Source: Ricinus communis
Lineage: Eukaryota; Streptophyta; Magnoliopsida; Malpighiales; Euphorbiaceae
Length of the DNA stretch: 64,000 bases
Assembly (NCBI RefSeq): GCF_019578655.1
Contig: NC_063260.1
Coordinates: 31,272,888 to 31,336,887 of the forward strand
Direction of reading: 5' to 3'
A model generated the notes under the pieces. That model did not search any database. It was given only the letters and a program-made list of their open reading frames with translations, and was not told the DNA's origin. This document shows, piece after piece, positions 11,781 through 24,251 of the stretch. Positions within the stretch are counted from its first letter, which is position 1. Every line of letters starts with the position of its first letter. The position numbers and the translations under genes were made by a program.

Positions 11781-14700
11781 TTCAAGTAAGTACCTGTACA
11801 GGTGTTTGCTTTAATGATATCAAACCTTGAGCCACCAGAGAATTAATCAGACCTGAAAAAGCACCGCCCGCTGGTTGGTTAGAGGCAACTGGACCAGCAT
11901 TCTGAGGGATGGGTATCATATGCGAAGCAGGAGGAGGACCTGGAGGTAGAGGTGGCCGGACCCCTACCTGTAAATGCATGGTGTTTGGGATGTTGTTTAC
12001 TGGTAAAGGCAACGGCATAGAAGACACAAGATTCGAATGAATCCTACTCATGGCAGAACCATGCGCTTGCGTAACATATCTATGATCAAAAGTTGGTGCC
12101 AACGGGTGAGGTGGCAACGAAGCCACAGATGGTGGAAAGTTTTCTCGCTGTGGCTGAAAAGGATTAACTTGACCCTGGTTTTGCTGATTCATGGCAGCAT
12201 GTTGACTTGGTAATAGTGGCTGCTTTGTCAAACTGTGTTCTTTGCTTTCAAGACCATTCAACTGTTGCTCAGACAAAAAGGAAGACTTCTGAAAACCCTG
12301 ATTTACAGCAGTATTACTAGCATTTCTAGGATCAAGCAGACTTCTACTCTGCATCTGTGGTGGGAAAATAGGGCGCAAAGGAGGTTGGTGAGATTTATGC
12401 ACATTTACAAGTGGCCATACTCCTGTTGATGATAGTGCAGTACTAGAGCTCATTCTTGATGGAAGAGTTGGAGGCCTGATAATTTGAGCATCAGCATCTG
12501 GAAGTTGGTCAACAAGAGAAGCCAAAATCTCACTTCCTGAAGAGGATATACCACTTCCAGAAAAGGGCATCTGTAAATCCCTATTTCTTCCTTTGGCATT
12601 GATCAGATCTGCTGACTGAGAAAAGTGATGTGGCGACTTCCAAGCTTCTCGAGGATAGCGAGAACCCATAGTCTGATTTCTATCAGTTTGGAATCCAGAT
12701 AACTTACCTCCAGATCCACGACCAGGCTGCAGCAAACAAGTAAATACTTTTGTGTATAAGACTAAAGGTTGAAGTTGGTATCTAGCAAATAAATACCACG
12801 CTACTAACTTGAGAAATAAAAGACCCTTTTCTAATCCAAGAAGATGGCAATAAAAAAGGGTTTACAGTGGAAATGATGATCAACTATACATATGAGAAAT
12901 GAAAAACAAAGTTATGCATCCTCTAACAGCATGGACAACAGAACCATGCTGTAGATGAATCAGGGAGGTACTGTTTTTTCACAGTAAAGGTATTATCAGA
13001 CTTCTACTACCCCTTCCTTTGAGCTTAGACAAATAATGACCATCTTATGGTAGTAGAAAGCCCTCCAAACAGTTTAACAACAATTTTGCCTATAAGAATA
13101 GCATCATTTAATATCAACAAATAAAATGCTTATCAGAGAGAGTGACAGAAACATGTTGAGGAAGCTTACACCCAGAAGTGACATTGTATCATCAGTGATA
13201 TTAGAGGAGTCATCTACCAGTGGCAGCTGAGCCTGACCAGATTGTTTGCTCCTAAGATCAGAGTCCAATCGGGAAGCAGCTCTTGTTCCAAAGCCAGGTC
13301 TAGCCCCAGCCCCTCCAAAAGGTGGAACAGATAATAACAAACCATTGCTCCTGCTGCGATCTATTAAAGTAGGACTCATATCTTCCCAGTCGAATTCCTC
13401 CTCTTCAGTATTTTGCCATGATCTTGGACCCACTTTATTGGCTGTGCCATCTACATCTAAGCGTTCAATTTGCAAATGTTTGCTATTTGGAATTCTTTTC
13501 CTTTTGTCTTCTCCATAGGCATCTATTAAAGCTCTGGGCCCTTGATGTTCATGTCCATTAGAAAGATTATACGCAATAGAGGCTTCAAATTTCTTATGGT
13601 TATCATCAGAATAGTGTTTCCTTCTCCATTCATTTGTCTCTTCATCTCTGCCCATGGATCTAAGAGGTCCACAATCTAAAACAGGATGAGATGGAGAAGC
13701 CCCCTCAAGAAACCTTCGAGGAGAATTTCCTGCCATGAAGTCATCAACTTCTGAAGGCAAAGGCCTCTCAGCTCCAATTCTTGAAGGTGACAGGCGTCTT
13801 GTAAGCCTGGAACTTGAAGGTGGATGTAGCCTATTAGGCCCGTGTACAAAAGATGAAGGACCAGTATTTCCCATTGTGTTTAATCTTTGGGCTCCAACCT
13901 TTGAGGGTGTGACCTCTACATGATCAGAATCAAACTCATCACATCCAATGTAAGGTTTGTGACCATGCACTTTTAGAGTTGAAGAAGCTCCTCTTACATG
14001 CTGAGCACTCTGCAAATGATCAATTTTAGCATTTTAGATGTCTGCCATTTATGCATACTCAATTAAAAACATTCTCACTGCACATATTAGTGTCAAATAT
14101 ATCTTTCTAAGCATCTTTGCTACTCTATATAGCAATCCATCAACAAAACAAGAGCCAAGACCCACCTTCTGCCCAAACCAGGGAAGGCAAATGTATCAAA
14201 AAAGCTACATACAACTATAGAATTGGCTGTTCTGATATGAAAGCATATGAGAAGAAAAAATTGGATTTAATCACATTGTACACTTATAATTTGAGGGCAC
14301 CAGAACTACACTTGATATTTTGGAGAAACTGGATACAGTATTGCTATTTCAAATCGTCCTATTCTCACTAATGTAATTTCCATTACAGATAGAAAAATAT
14401 TCTTATCCACAAATTTATCCAATGCTAAATCAGGCCCACTATTAATATGGGTATTTCTGTTTCCGGAGATCTGCAGCTTAAATTAAAGCTCTGAAACAAG
14501 TAGCTAATAAGTTAAAATTGGAATTGGTGCAATTCGCAGAATTAGAGGCCTTTGGTCCTTGCCGATTGGATCGTCCATATAATATGCAAAAAGAAACTCC
14601 AGATATTTGGCCCATCGTAAGCTTTTACAAGTATGGTTTTCATTTGTTTATGCAGATCTTTTACAGGCATCTGTGACAGGCTACTGCCACTCGGATGGCT

Positions 14701-15951
14701 TAAACGTTATCAGAAATGCCAAATTGACACATAGCACCAGAATAATCCACAACCTCCAGTATAGCAAGGTTGTCTGAAACTCAAACAGGTGGTAATAGTC
14801 CAGAAAATTTGTAATTACAACATGCAGCATGTGAATTAATGTACAAAAATCCCATAGAAAATTATAAGGATCCTAAACATTTAACCATATAATCTCACCA
14901 GCAGGGCACTAACATAAGCTTGTGGTCTAAGTCTAAACCACATATAAGAGAGCAATCTCATAGAGAAGCTTACATTTTCCGAAGGTGAAGGTTCCAATCG
15001 CACGTATTTGGGATTAACATGAATAACATTTGTTGTCCTTGGAGAGTCAGATGCCTTCAAGGAAGATAAGCCAGAGGAGTGATTATTATTATTAGCTTGT
15101 GAAGAAAACTGCAACTGACTCTCAATCTTGCTAAGCACAGAGGGAGGAAACACAGTAGACCATGTTCTAAAGAGGTGGCGCATTGAAGTATGCAGGTTAG
15201 GATGAACTTGTTTGTAAGCAGCACAGAAAACCTAGCAGAAGTGAATAAAAGTGCAATCAATTTCACTAAAATAACACAAATTGAAATGCCAATTGTGTAC
15301 TAATTTTCTCACCTCAGGCAGACGGGAAGAAAAATGCCTAACATAATCACGGCCTATGTTCTTTACAATGCTATCCAATAAATATAGTGAAGGCAGTTTT
15401 TGATCAACTGGAACCTGTTAAAAGTTAACAAATTAAAACATCCAACTATATATGAATGTATCTATCAACCAAACATAAAATAAAGAAGAAAAATTATAAT
15501 CTTTGAATTTCTAAAGTATCAATTTTTTTTCTTTTATACATACAAAAACCCCAATGACAAAGCGCTAAAATTGAGTACAAAAACTGCAAACTTGTCCTCA
15601 ACGGACCTCGACAATACGGGCACAAATAGCGTCAGCAATGCCAGCGCCGTGCTCTCTGAGCTCGCCAGCGATAATCGTCAAATCCGTAATAATAGGCTTC
15701 GAATTGAAAGTCAATTCATCAAGCACGAGCTCATAAAGCTGCACTATTTCCTCGCTGCTAAGAGTTGATGTCCCTGCCACGTCATCATCCTCCATAGAAA
15801 CCCTAGCTTGCTCTTCCTTTTGCTTTAATAAAACCTTGAATCTGTCAAGCAATGACGGTGGTTGCTTCTGCGAGAGGTCATTGCTTGGCATGATAGGCTT
15901 GATTGAGTTAGTATTCAACCTAGGGTTTTGAAGAATTTTCTCCGAATCCAT
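10608..15951 (-). CDS. PCF11-like cleavage and polyadenylation factor (PCFS4 type)
   Basis: Minus-strand exons 15951-15607, 15414-15313, 15231-14974, 14009-13170, 12726-11794, 11686-11138 and 10652-10608 join in frame to about 1023 residues, longer than Arabidopsis PCFS4. Start MDSEKIL is the first ATG of the open frame.

An N-terminal CID domain (about residues 60-190; [37 protein letters not shown]) binds the RNA polymerase II tail. A long, low-complexity, proline- and serine-rich middle follows. A C2H2 zinc finger (C857, C860, H873, H877) and a second cysteine cluster (CALCGEPF ... HAKC) end in a basic tail (QRKRMRS).

Proteins of this family act in the nucleus in pre-mRNA 3' end formation; Arabidopsis PCFS4 influences FCA poly(A) choice and flowering. 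The last exon is only 45 nt; I placed it by splice signals and the basic tail. Confidence 0.9.
11742..11774. repeat. GA/AG microsatellite
   Basis: About 16 AG units inside a PCFS4-like intron (between exons 11686-11138 and 12726-11794), some 20 bp from the minus-strand donor of the upstream exon. On the transcript it is a CT tract close to the 5' splice site. Confidence 0.9.
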
Positions 15952-16005
15952 TTTAAATTTAAACACAGAGAAAACAGTAACATAAATAACAGTAATGAGT
16001 GTGAA

Positions 16006-16014
16006 TTAGGGTTT
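16006..16014 (-). promoter_or_regulatory. telo-box (AAACCCTAA) upstream of the PCFS4-like gene
   Basis: The minus strand reads AAACCCTAA about 55 bp before the ATG. This element is common near transcription starts of plant housekeeping and RNA-processing genes. Function here is inferred from the motif and its position. Confidence 0.35.
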
Positions 16015-17852
16015 TGAAGAAGAACCATGAGAGGGTGATTACTGAATTAGGGCTTTTAATTGTCACCCCCATCGAATCTGAGAGACGATACCCAAATCGT
16101 TTTATTATTTATTTATTTTTATTTTTTTTCCTCTCTTAGTTTTATGAACCGGTGGGTACTTTTCTCGTGAGACTCAGACTGTTATCGAGATGGATGATAT
16201 GATATGTATAGATTTTTGTTTTCCGATTAACCACCATGTCCACGTGGCAATTGATATAACGCGCTTATATCATTCTTTAAGTGTCATTGTCTACACCTGA
16301 ATGTTAAATCTACGGTCATGATTTAAAACAAAAGAAGAAGGTCCACCAATCTGACTGTGTGACTGGGACTGGCTTTTTAACTTCCAATTCTTTCTTTAAC
16401 TTCAGAAAAGAACAAAATTTGGGGAAAATCTGACAGAAGGTTTTCTCTTAATGTTGGGGTTACTACCTAATACTACACAGGATGGGTGAACCGTTAGCCA
16501 TTTTTAACAATTTATTAATTTAATTAACGGTGGCCGAACCGTTATTATATTATATTTCATAAATTGTTTAAATTTTTTTTAATATTTTAATATATCTTTT
16601 ATAATTAGTCAATAAATTAATAAAATAATAATAATATTATTATTATTATTTATTATATTTTTATAAGGATTTTTCAATTAATATATTAAATATGTCTATT
16701 TAAATTAACATTAAAGTAATTTATTAATTATTATATTAATTATATTTATATAATTAATACTGAATATATAATAAATATGAAAATTACACATAAATAATAA
16801 TTATAGTAAATATAATAATTACACGTATGTTAAAAAAATTATATATATATAGACAATTAATCGAACAGTTGGTTTTATAATATAGATTATTGAAAATCAA
16901 AATTTATTCTAAAAAAATAAAATTAAAACCAAAACTATAAATTCAGTTATCTATTTTATCAATTTGATTTTTTAGTTTCGAATTGATTTTTTGATTTGAT
17001 CAAATCTTTTATCACTCCTATTGCACATTGTTCTGATACGATGTACAATAATTTCTAAAATATAGATTTAGTAAAATTTATTATGATTAATTTATTATTA
17101 AAATCAAATAAAATTTATTTATTTTTAGCATTAATTAATTTTAATGTCTAATGCTAATCTTTTATCCAATTCAAATAAAATTTTTAATTTCAATGAAATT
17201 TAATTTAAATTCATGATTAAAAAAATAAAAAAATTATATTTTCATTAAAATTTGTGATAATAATTTAAAATTAAATTATCTAATTTTTAATAATGTTACT
17301 GTAAAATATTCATATAAGAGAATTACATAAAGTAAAAAAATGTTAATTAATTATTTTATTAGATATTTAAAATTAGCTTCTATTAAAAGTAAAATTATAT
17401 CTTAATTTGATAAAATATATTAATTATATATAACTACATTAATTTTAAATAGAGCAGTTAACTTTATAAGAAGATTTTAATATAATAAAAAATTTATATA
17501 CTAGTCGTTTACTCGTGCATTGGATGATAATTTTTATCATTTCAATTATAAAATTAAGTTGATAGATATAATTTAATAAAAAAATTATTTAATGTTAATT
17601 TATAATACTTTAAAAAATAATAGCAAACTAATTATTTTTAAATATTCTTAATTTTTAAAATTTTAAAATTAAATTAATGTAATAATATAGAAATTATTTT
17701 AGTATTATATAACTTAATACTATAATTGATATTACTATTAGAATTAAAATTTTATTATATAATTAAAAAATAATAAATAAATATAATATTAAAAAATAAT
17801 TTAAGATGATATTTTCTAAAATTAAAAATAATTGTCTAATTAAATAATTAAT

Positions 17853-18090
17853 TTAATAGTTAATATAATATTGAAATATAATTAATATGCTATTTTTATG
17901 ATAAAAGTAGTATCATTCTTATTAGAAAACTATTTATTAGTTAATATAATATTAAAATATAATTAATATATTATTTTTTAGAATAGAATTAGTATCATTA
18001 TTTGATTAGAAAATTAATTTTTTTTAATAAATTTAAGAAACTATTTATTAGTTAACACAATATTAAAATATAATAAATATATTATTTATT
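17853..18090. repeat. diverged tandem repeat, three units
   Basis: Three units start near 17853, 17934 and 18045. Each has TTAxTAGTTAAtAtAATATT followed by AAATATAATwAATAT and TATTTTT-like sequence. Spacing is uneven (about 81 and 111 bp). AT content is very high, so homology rests on the repeated word order. Confidence 0.45.
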
Positions 18091-19520
18091 AGGATTAGAG
18101 TCCGTATTTAATTAGAAATGTAACTTATTAATCGATAAATTAATAGAAAAAATTCTAAAAATTATATGTGGCAAAAATGATTCACATGTCAAAATAAAAA
18201 TTATGCATATAAAAAATTAAACACATATGTCAAATATTTTTTAAATATTCTTAGTTTTCTTTTGTTGCAGGTGTTCGATCTTTTTTTTTTTTTACATTTT
18301 GCAATACTTGATATTGTCCTTGATTCTATGCTTAAAGATAAAAATCAGCTTAAATTTCTTGTTCCTGGATTGATTCTTGAACCTTCTTGTTTGGGTTAAA
18401 GAAATTAAATGGTGAGACCACGTCAGACTGTGAACAAAATTTATTGTTTCCTTGCTTCAAAATTCATGACCTTTATTCTTAGTTTTGTTTCTGGGTATTG
18501 TACCTTTGGCTTCTTGTTTTTTTGCATTGATTTGCTAGTTGTTTGGTTAAAGGTCAGTTTGCGTTGACGTGCTTTTCTTCTTAGCGCGGAGTTTGTATAG
18601 CACTTTATGTTGACATTGAGACTGGACATTGCAATAGATCCGCTACACAACGAATGCGTTTATTTTTTAAATGATTCATATCGTCAAGTGTATCCATTCC
18701 AAATGGATACTCTGACATAGAACGAGAAAGTTGAATTTGATTAATTCAACTTATAAAACTTTGGAACAATTAAAAAATTACAAAAATCAAGGCATAATAT
18801 AGAGAATGTTCATTCAATGAGCAATTCAATAAGAGATCTCGGATCGAATCGGTATAAGCTAATTTTCATCAGGATATGAAAGGCTAAAGATCATCACCAT
18901 TACAGCTATAATTAGAGACGAGTAAACGTAACAATTCTTAGCCATTTGGCTTCTGCTATGTGGATTAGTTTTTCGACTGCTCTCCCCATGATTCATTGTA
19001 AATCTGATATCATGGAAAAGAACTGGAGTAGAAGATTTACCACCAGAATCAGTTCTTATGGACATCTTTTTCCTTTCTTCCGATATAAGGGATCTCCGTG
19101 GACATGCCTGGCTGGTGAACAAGATGAATGGAAGTTGGATCCAGTGTCTCCTTGTTGATATTCTTAAGGTGTATTATAACTTCCTTGTTTGCTTGTGCTA
19201 TGTGAATTTGTCTTGTGTGCAAGTCAGAATGAAGTCAGTCAATTCTTCAAGGCGTAAAGCCACAAGAAAGAATATTAAGAGGGTTGTCGGAATGATGAAA
19301 GTCATTTGGGAAAGGAACATTGATCCTAATGGAACTTAAATAGGTGATCTGCCAGAATCAATTCTTGTACACATCCTTTTCTTTCTTCGAACAAAAGACT
19401 TGTCAAAACTATCATATTAGCAAAAGATGAAAACGTTTATGGATGTCTGTCACAAATCTTCATTTTTATGAAAACATGTTTCCTAATAATGGTGAGCGGA
19501 AGCCTTTTATGGATTCAATG

Positions 19521-20008
19521 TGATACAACTCGGCATAAAAAGTTCGCCCGAAGGCATATGGACCAATCCTTCTGAATCTTACATCAGAATGACCAAATCT
19601 GCATATCACACTTGGTCGCACCCACGATTGCCACTTTCTCCTTGAATATAAGAGCTCACTCTCTCCACTGTTGGAGCACCACTACACACTATCCATCAAG
19701 CAATAAAATCTCAACATTCCACCTTATAAATACGAGAAGCAAGACGCTAGCAAGGTAAGATAATTTGGCACCTTTTAAACACTTTTCCACAAACCTTTGG
19801 CTAAATACTAACGTCTTCCGGGCTGCCACGCCTAGGACTCTTCACCTAGCTTTTATTTTTGCAGGTTTCATACCATAATCAGCCCATTCGAACATCGGTA
19901 TATAGATCGGAATCTTAAGTTTTGATCTACATCATTGTGGATAGAGTGCTTTCACATCGGGACTCCTCAAACCTACGCAAGTTGTCAATTTCTTGTCAGG
20001 TAGGATTT
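19521..20008. other. unidentified insert inside the F-box pseudogene
   Basis: About 490 bp with no F-box coding similarity sits between the WMSVTNLHF segment and the hAT element. It begins near TGATACAACT and ends near AGTTGTCA, which would suit a solo LTR (TG...CA), but I could not find a clear 5 bp target duplication. It carries a TATAAATA-like box near 19731. Identity is open. Confidence 0.3.
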
Positions 20009-20016
20009 GAGGCCCC

Positions 20017-20518
20017 TAGACCTGTTCATGGGCCTAGGGTACCCACCTGGCCCGCCTAGGCCCGCACTCCTCGGGCCGGTCTTGGACAACAATTTTTGTG
20101 TACAAGCCCGGCCCGGTCCGAACCCGAAAAAAGCCCGTAGTCCTCGGGCCGGGCTTGGAATTTATATAAAAATCCAAGCCCGGCCCGAGGTCTAATTTAG
20201 TTAAAAAAAAGAAATGTCATATCTAGGACTCAAACCGTGACCTTCAGCTTATAATTGAGTATTATAAACCACTTAACTACCTATTATTCCTGTTTATAAT
20301 TTCCATGTTGTTAATAATATCAAACCCTAAACAACCTTATTGTACATTGCAGAACCGGGTCAGGTCCGACCCGACCTCTTTATACGAGTTTAACAATTGG
20401 CCGGGCCAGGCTTTTCAAAAAATTTTGGGCCTGGGCGGGCTCGGGCTTGTCCAAAATCAAATCAGACCCGATCAGGCCCTGCCCGAGCCTGCCCAGGCCC
20501 GGCCCATGAAGAGGTGTA
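20017..20518. mobile_element. non-autonomous hAT-type element (MITE), 502 bp
   Basis: The ends are imperfect inverted repeats: TAGACCTGTTCATGGGCC on the left and, reading inward from the right, TACACCTCTTCATGGGCC (16 of 18 match). They are followed inward by GGCCCGG-rich sequence. The same 8 bp, GAGGCCCC, flanks both ends (20009-20016 and 20519-20526). An 8 bp duplication with TA(G/C)AxxTGTTCA-like, GGCC-rich termini is characteristic of hAT-superfamily elements. No transposase is encoded. F-box coding sequence resumes directly after the right duplication. Confidence 0.85.
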
Positions 20519-22010
20519 GAGGCCCCCCACATCAATACTTGGATTTCTACTGTAGTGGACCATAAAGATCAAGTGTTAAAAGCTTCGACTTTTGGATCCT
20601 TTATTGTATATTTTGCCTTCTTCCCTCTTTTCAAGTGAATCATTAACTGAGCTCAAAGTAGACATGTTTGAGCGATTTCTGCTTGCCCTGTTCTGAAAAA
20701 GTTGACTATGGAAGAATGCGAGTGGGAGAATCTTAACTCTGTTTGCATTTTTATTCCAACACTTGAAACCTTGCACATATTTGAGAGTTCAGAAGATGAG
20801 AATAATTGTCAAATTGTGGTTAATGGAAAAAAAAAATCATAAATTCTGATTATGGAGGTGATGCTCGAGACTTATATCTGTCATATGGAACTGTTAAGCA
20901 CTTCCGCAGCACTGACGGTGTTATGGCTAAAAATACCCTGTGTACTTCAGCCTGTTTATCAACTCTCAAGTCTTGGTTCTTGAAAATGTTAGCTTTTCAC
21001 GTGATAACTCAATCCAGAAGCTATTTTCTGGTTTCCCCAGTCCTGGAGGAGTTGTGGCTTATTAAATGCAAATAGACGGAGCTCCCTTGCCTGAGCATCT
21101 CGTCTCCCATGCTCCAGAAATTGAATATTAACGAGACTGCAATAATTCGAGGAAATCCAAGCAGTTCAGATATGGTTGTCAGGTTGCAGTTTTCGGAACT
21201 AGTCATTTCAAGTCCTTCACGTGTGTCGGTGTCTGTGCCCTAGAAAATGGCTAGGGCATTTGTAAGTCATCCTCAGTCGAAAATGCAAGAATAAGTGTTT
21301 GTTGCAATGGTGAAATATCGGAAAAAGGTTGCCTGTAAAGCTAATTCCAGGTGTATTAGCTACTGCCTTCACAATTTCAAGTTGCATTTTCTTGAGTCAA
21401 GCATGCTTTTATAATTTGTTTTTGTTGGATCATTTTGTCACGAAGTCCTAAATCTTTACTCTTGTTTTGATGTCTTTTTCTGGGTTGTTTCTGCTGCAGA
21501 AAAACTCCATGCCCATTTACTCTGCTCCATAGTTTAGTTCATTTGGAGTTGGAACTTGGGCAGGTAAATTGGGATTGTGAAGCTATATTGTACTTGCTCC
21601 GATGCTCACATCAACTCTGAACTATTGTATTCACTGAGATAATGTTATGGACGTTGTTATTATATCCAGTATTTTGTTGCTTGTTAACCTTTTTTTTTTT
21701 TTGCTAAAGCGTATAGCAAGCGATATGGTTATTTAGGGAATAGTCATGTTGTCAGATTCCCAGAAAGATGATGAGATCTTGGACCCAGTGCCTCTTTGTC
21801 TCTCGAATGATCTCAAGACAATTTTATCGGCGATTTCTCCGGGAACAAGAAAGAATATGGGCAACGAAGCATTTCTTTAGAATGCATTGATCCGTGACAG
21901 GATGACAATTATTTGCGGCTTTGCGCTAAGAATTCCGGGGGCTTTACGAGAGAAGGTCACGGGATTCCAAAAGGTTCCAAAGTTGTGAAATCATTGTCAA
22001 ATGTCAACCG

Positions 22011-24060
22011 GCTCTGATAGAATTGTGTTAATGACGTACTTATTTTGCGTTCACCTTGTTCTTGTAAAAAGATAGCAATTTAAATGATTTTATCGGTGTG
22101 GGTTTACTGCCTGAAAAAGATAAGTTATTATTGTTCAGTTTGCTATTTGTGAGATCATGGCAGATGCAACCATTTCTCCATTTTCATCTTCCGAAAGAAA
22201 GCAGAAAGTTGCATCAATTAACCAAATCTCCATTTTGTCGCAGCTGAAAGTAATTTTTATTGTTCCAACCCAATAAGCTATACAATTACCAATGGTTTAT
22301 GTGGAATCTTTTCGGGAATAGGTTTAGAAAATGAGAGGTATCCCTTCATGCAAGCAAGAAAAGTAAACAAAAGAAAATGGCCATTGAAGGGAAGAGAAGG
22401 TATGGAGCACCTTATCAGGTCGTGAAAAACTAAAACAATCATAGAAGTTGCTCATTATCTGCACCCTCCTAAGATCTCTAAGAGACAATTAGTATTTGCT
22501 TCCATGCCTGAAAAGTCACACGCCCCTCTTTAACCCATTTGGCCTCTTTAACATCATTAGCAAATGACTAACAAAATCAGTCATCTCGCACTTCATATCA
22601 CTATAACATTGAATATGGAGTAAAGTTTTTAACCTAAACTTCTACCTCTAAAGACAAGAGTCCTTACCATTTCAGCTAAATCTGGAATGGTCAATCAAGT
22701 ATAGGGTGATACATAAAAAAATTCAGAAGGTTTTCTTACTCTTTTTCTCTTTTCTTAATAATTTTCATGGATACAAACTGGAAGGACAAGGGAAACAATA
22801 GGAATCACATCTAAAGACCAAGTTGGACATGATATTAAGGTTTAACGGCTGCTAACAAAAGCAAGAGCAGGTGCATGTCTCTGTCACTTGGATATTTTGA
22901 AACCCATAATCAATCAACGAACTCAAAATGATTGTCCCTTTTCAGATTCTTAAATTTTGGGAATTGCTGCAAAGGCAAATTAGCGGTGCAGAATTTACAA
23001 TTGGCTAAAGACATGAAATGTTTTTGTATTGTAGACATCTAAACCTTGCTAGCCAGGGTGGCTTTGCTTCATATCATGAAAATCATATTGAGATCTGTAT
23101 TTATTTGAATTATTGATGGTAGTTGGACCCAAGATATACATATGCATTTCAAACAATGTAAATGTCTTTTTCTGCTCAGAAAATTGACGGTTGGAAATGC
23201 TTTTGCGGGGAAGTGGAGGTGCATGGAAATATCACTGTGGAAATTGGCAATTTCTTTGGCAACAATTCCATCAATCAATTTGTAATAGTTGGTGAAGAAT
23301 AAACAGCTGACCAAAATTTTAGAGAAATTTAAACCAAGTTTGACAGGTTCAATTCAATTACTGCAGTCGCACGGCTAGGTTACACATGGAGACAAATACA
23401 TTTATAAAATGTGAAAAATTAAGTAAACTTATTGAATGAACAAGCATTTATAACAATTGAATTTTGCTATGATCTCTCATATCAGAAACATCCAAATATA
23501 AAATGAATTTGAGTAATTACCAATTTATCAATCAAATATATTAAAAAACAAATATAAAATTCAACTTGTAAATTACCGCCCTTCCTTGCTAATTTTTATA
23601 AAATGATAAAAGAATTTTTTTTAAATTAACTAAAATTTTGAATTCAAACTTTAAAAATATAATTGTATTAAAATTTTTAAAATAATATTTTATCATCCGT
23701 CATATACACAATTAAATTAACTCTAATATATATATATACAAACGCATGCAATATTATCTGTTTATTTTAATTTTAGTTATCCTTATTATATTAACCAAAC
23801 AACAATTGTTTAGTAAGAAATCATCTCTAAGCATGAAGTTATATTAATTAACGAGCTTTGGTGGCTGGCTCTTAGTGGCAGTTACCACACTTTACTTTAC
23901 CAGTACAAGCTGCAACTACAAGTGTATCTAAGAAGAGGATATTCGAGTGCTTTGTCAAAATATGACAACTGTGCCTCCTTGGGTCACGACGGCAAATCCA
24001 GCTGGTCAATCCCGGCCTCTTCTCTCTTAAGCTTTGCCTTTCTCCAGTCTCCAACCCTTG
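22011..24060. other. intergenic spacer
   Basis: No supported gene between the F-box pseudogene and the translocator promoter. 23,400-23,800 is AT-rich with a short TA run near 23729. The open frames at 23069-23314 and 23872-24105 (minus) have no recognisable motif; the second overlaps the translocator promoter. Confidence 0.55.
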
Positions 24061-24067
24061 TATAAAA
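24061..24067 (+). promoter_or_regulatory. TATA box of the glucose-6-phosphate translocator gene
   Basis: TATAAAA in a CT-rich setting, about 190 bp before the ATG at 24252. The stretch from about 24090 to 24251 is pyrimidine-rich, as plant 5' UTRs often are. Confidence 0.55.
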
Positions 24068-24251
24068 ACCCTTCTCCTCCAAAACCATTCTTCTCCAGGA
24101 ATCAAGAATTAGTTCCCTCTTTTACCACATATCTTCACAGTTCTTGATTCTTAAACCCTTCATATTTCTCTCATTCTTTACATTTTTGCTGGAAGTAGCA
24201 TACAACTTATTCTTTACAATTTTATTTATTACTTTTTTTTACTACTGAAAC

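Larger units (their letters stand above)
15952..19228. other. upstream spacer, very AT-rich
   Basis: The first 200 bp upstream of the PCFS4-like start are its 5' UTR and promoter. From 16,490 to 18,240 the sequence is extremely AT-rich with no gene, and holds a diverged tandem repeat (17853-18090). From about 18,240 composition returns to normal. 19030-19140 can be read as a weak F-box-like fragment (LPPESVLMDIFF) lying just before the F-box pseudogene. Confidence 0.5.
19229..22010 (+). pseudogene. F-box/LRR/FBD protein pseudogene
   Basis: Pieces of an F-box protein of the plant FBD-LRR type appear in order on the plus strand. The start is MKSVNSSRRKATRK (19229). The F-box follows (DLPESILVHILFFLRTKDLS, near 19345-19405). 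Next come WMSVTNLHFYENM (19445-19480), HINTWISTVVDHKDQVLKA (20530-20585), LTMEECEWENLNSVCIFIP (20700-20760), PVLEELWLIKC (21040-21070), HLELELGQVNWDCEAI (21540-21590) and an FBD-like tail DPVPLCLSNDLKTILSAISP (21785-21845).

In-frame stops occur before and inside the F-box (for example GT*IGDLPE), there are several frame changes, and about 1 kb of foreign DNA (19521-20518) separates the second and third pieces. An intact member would be the substrate receptor of an SCF ubiquitin ligase. This copy cannot encode one. Confidence 0.8.
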
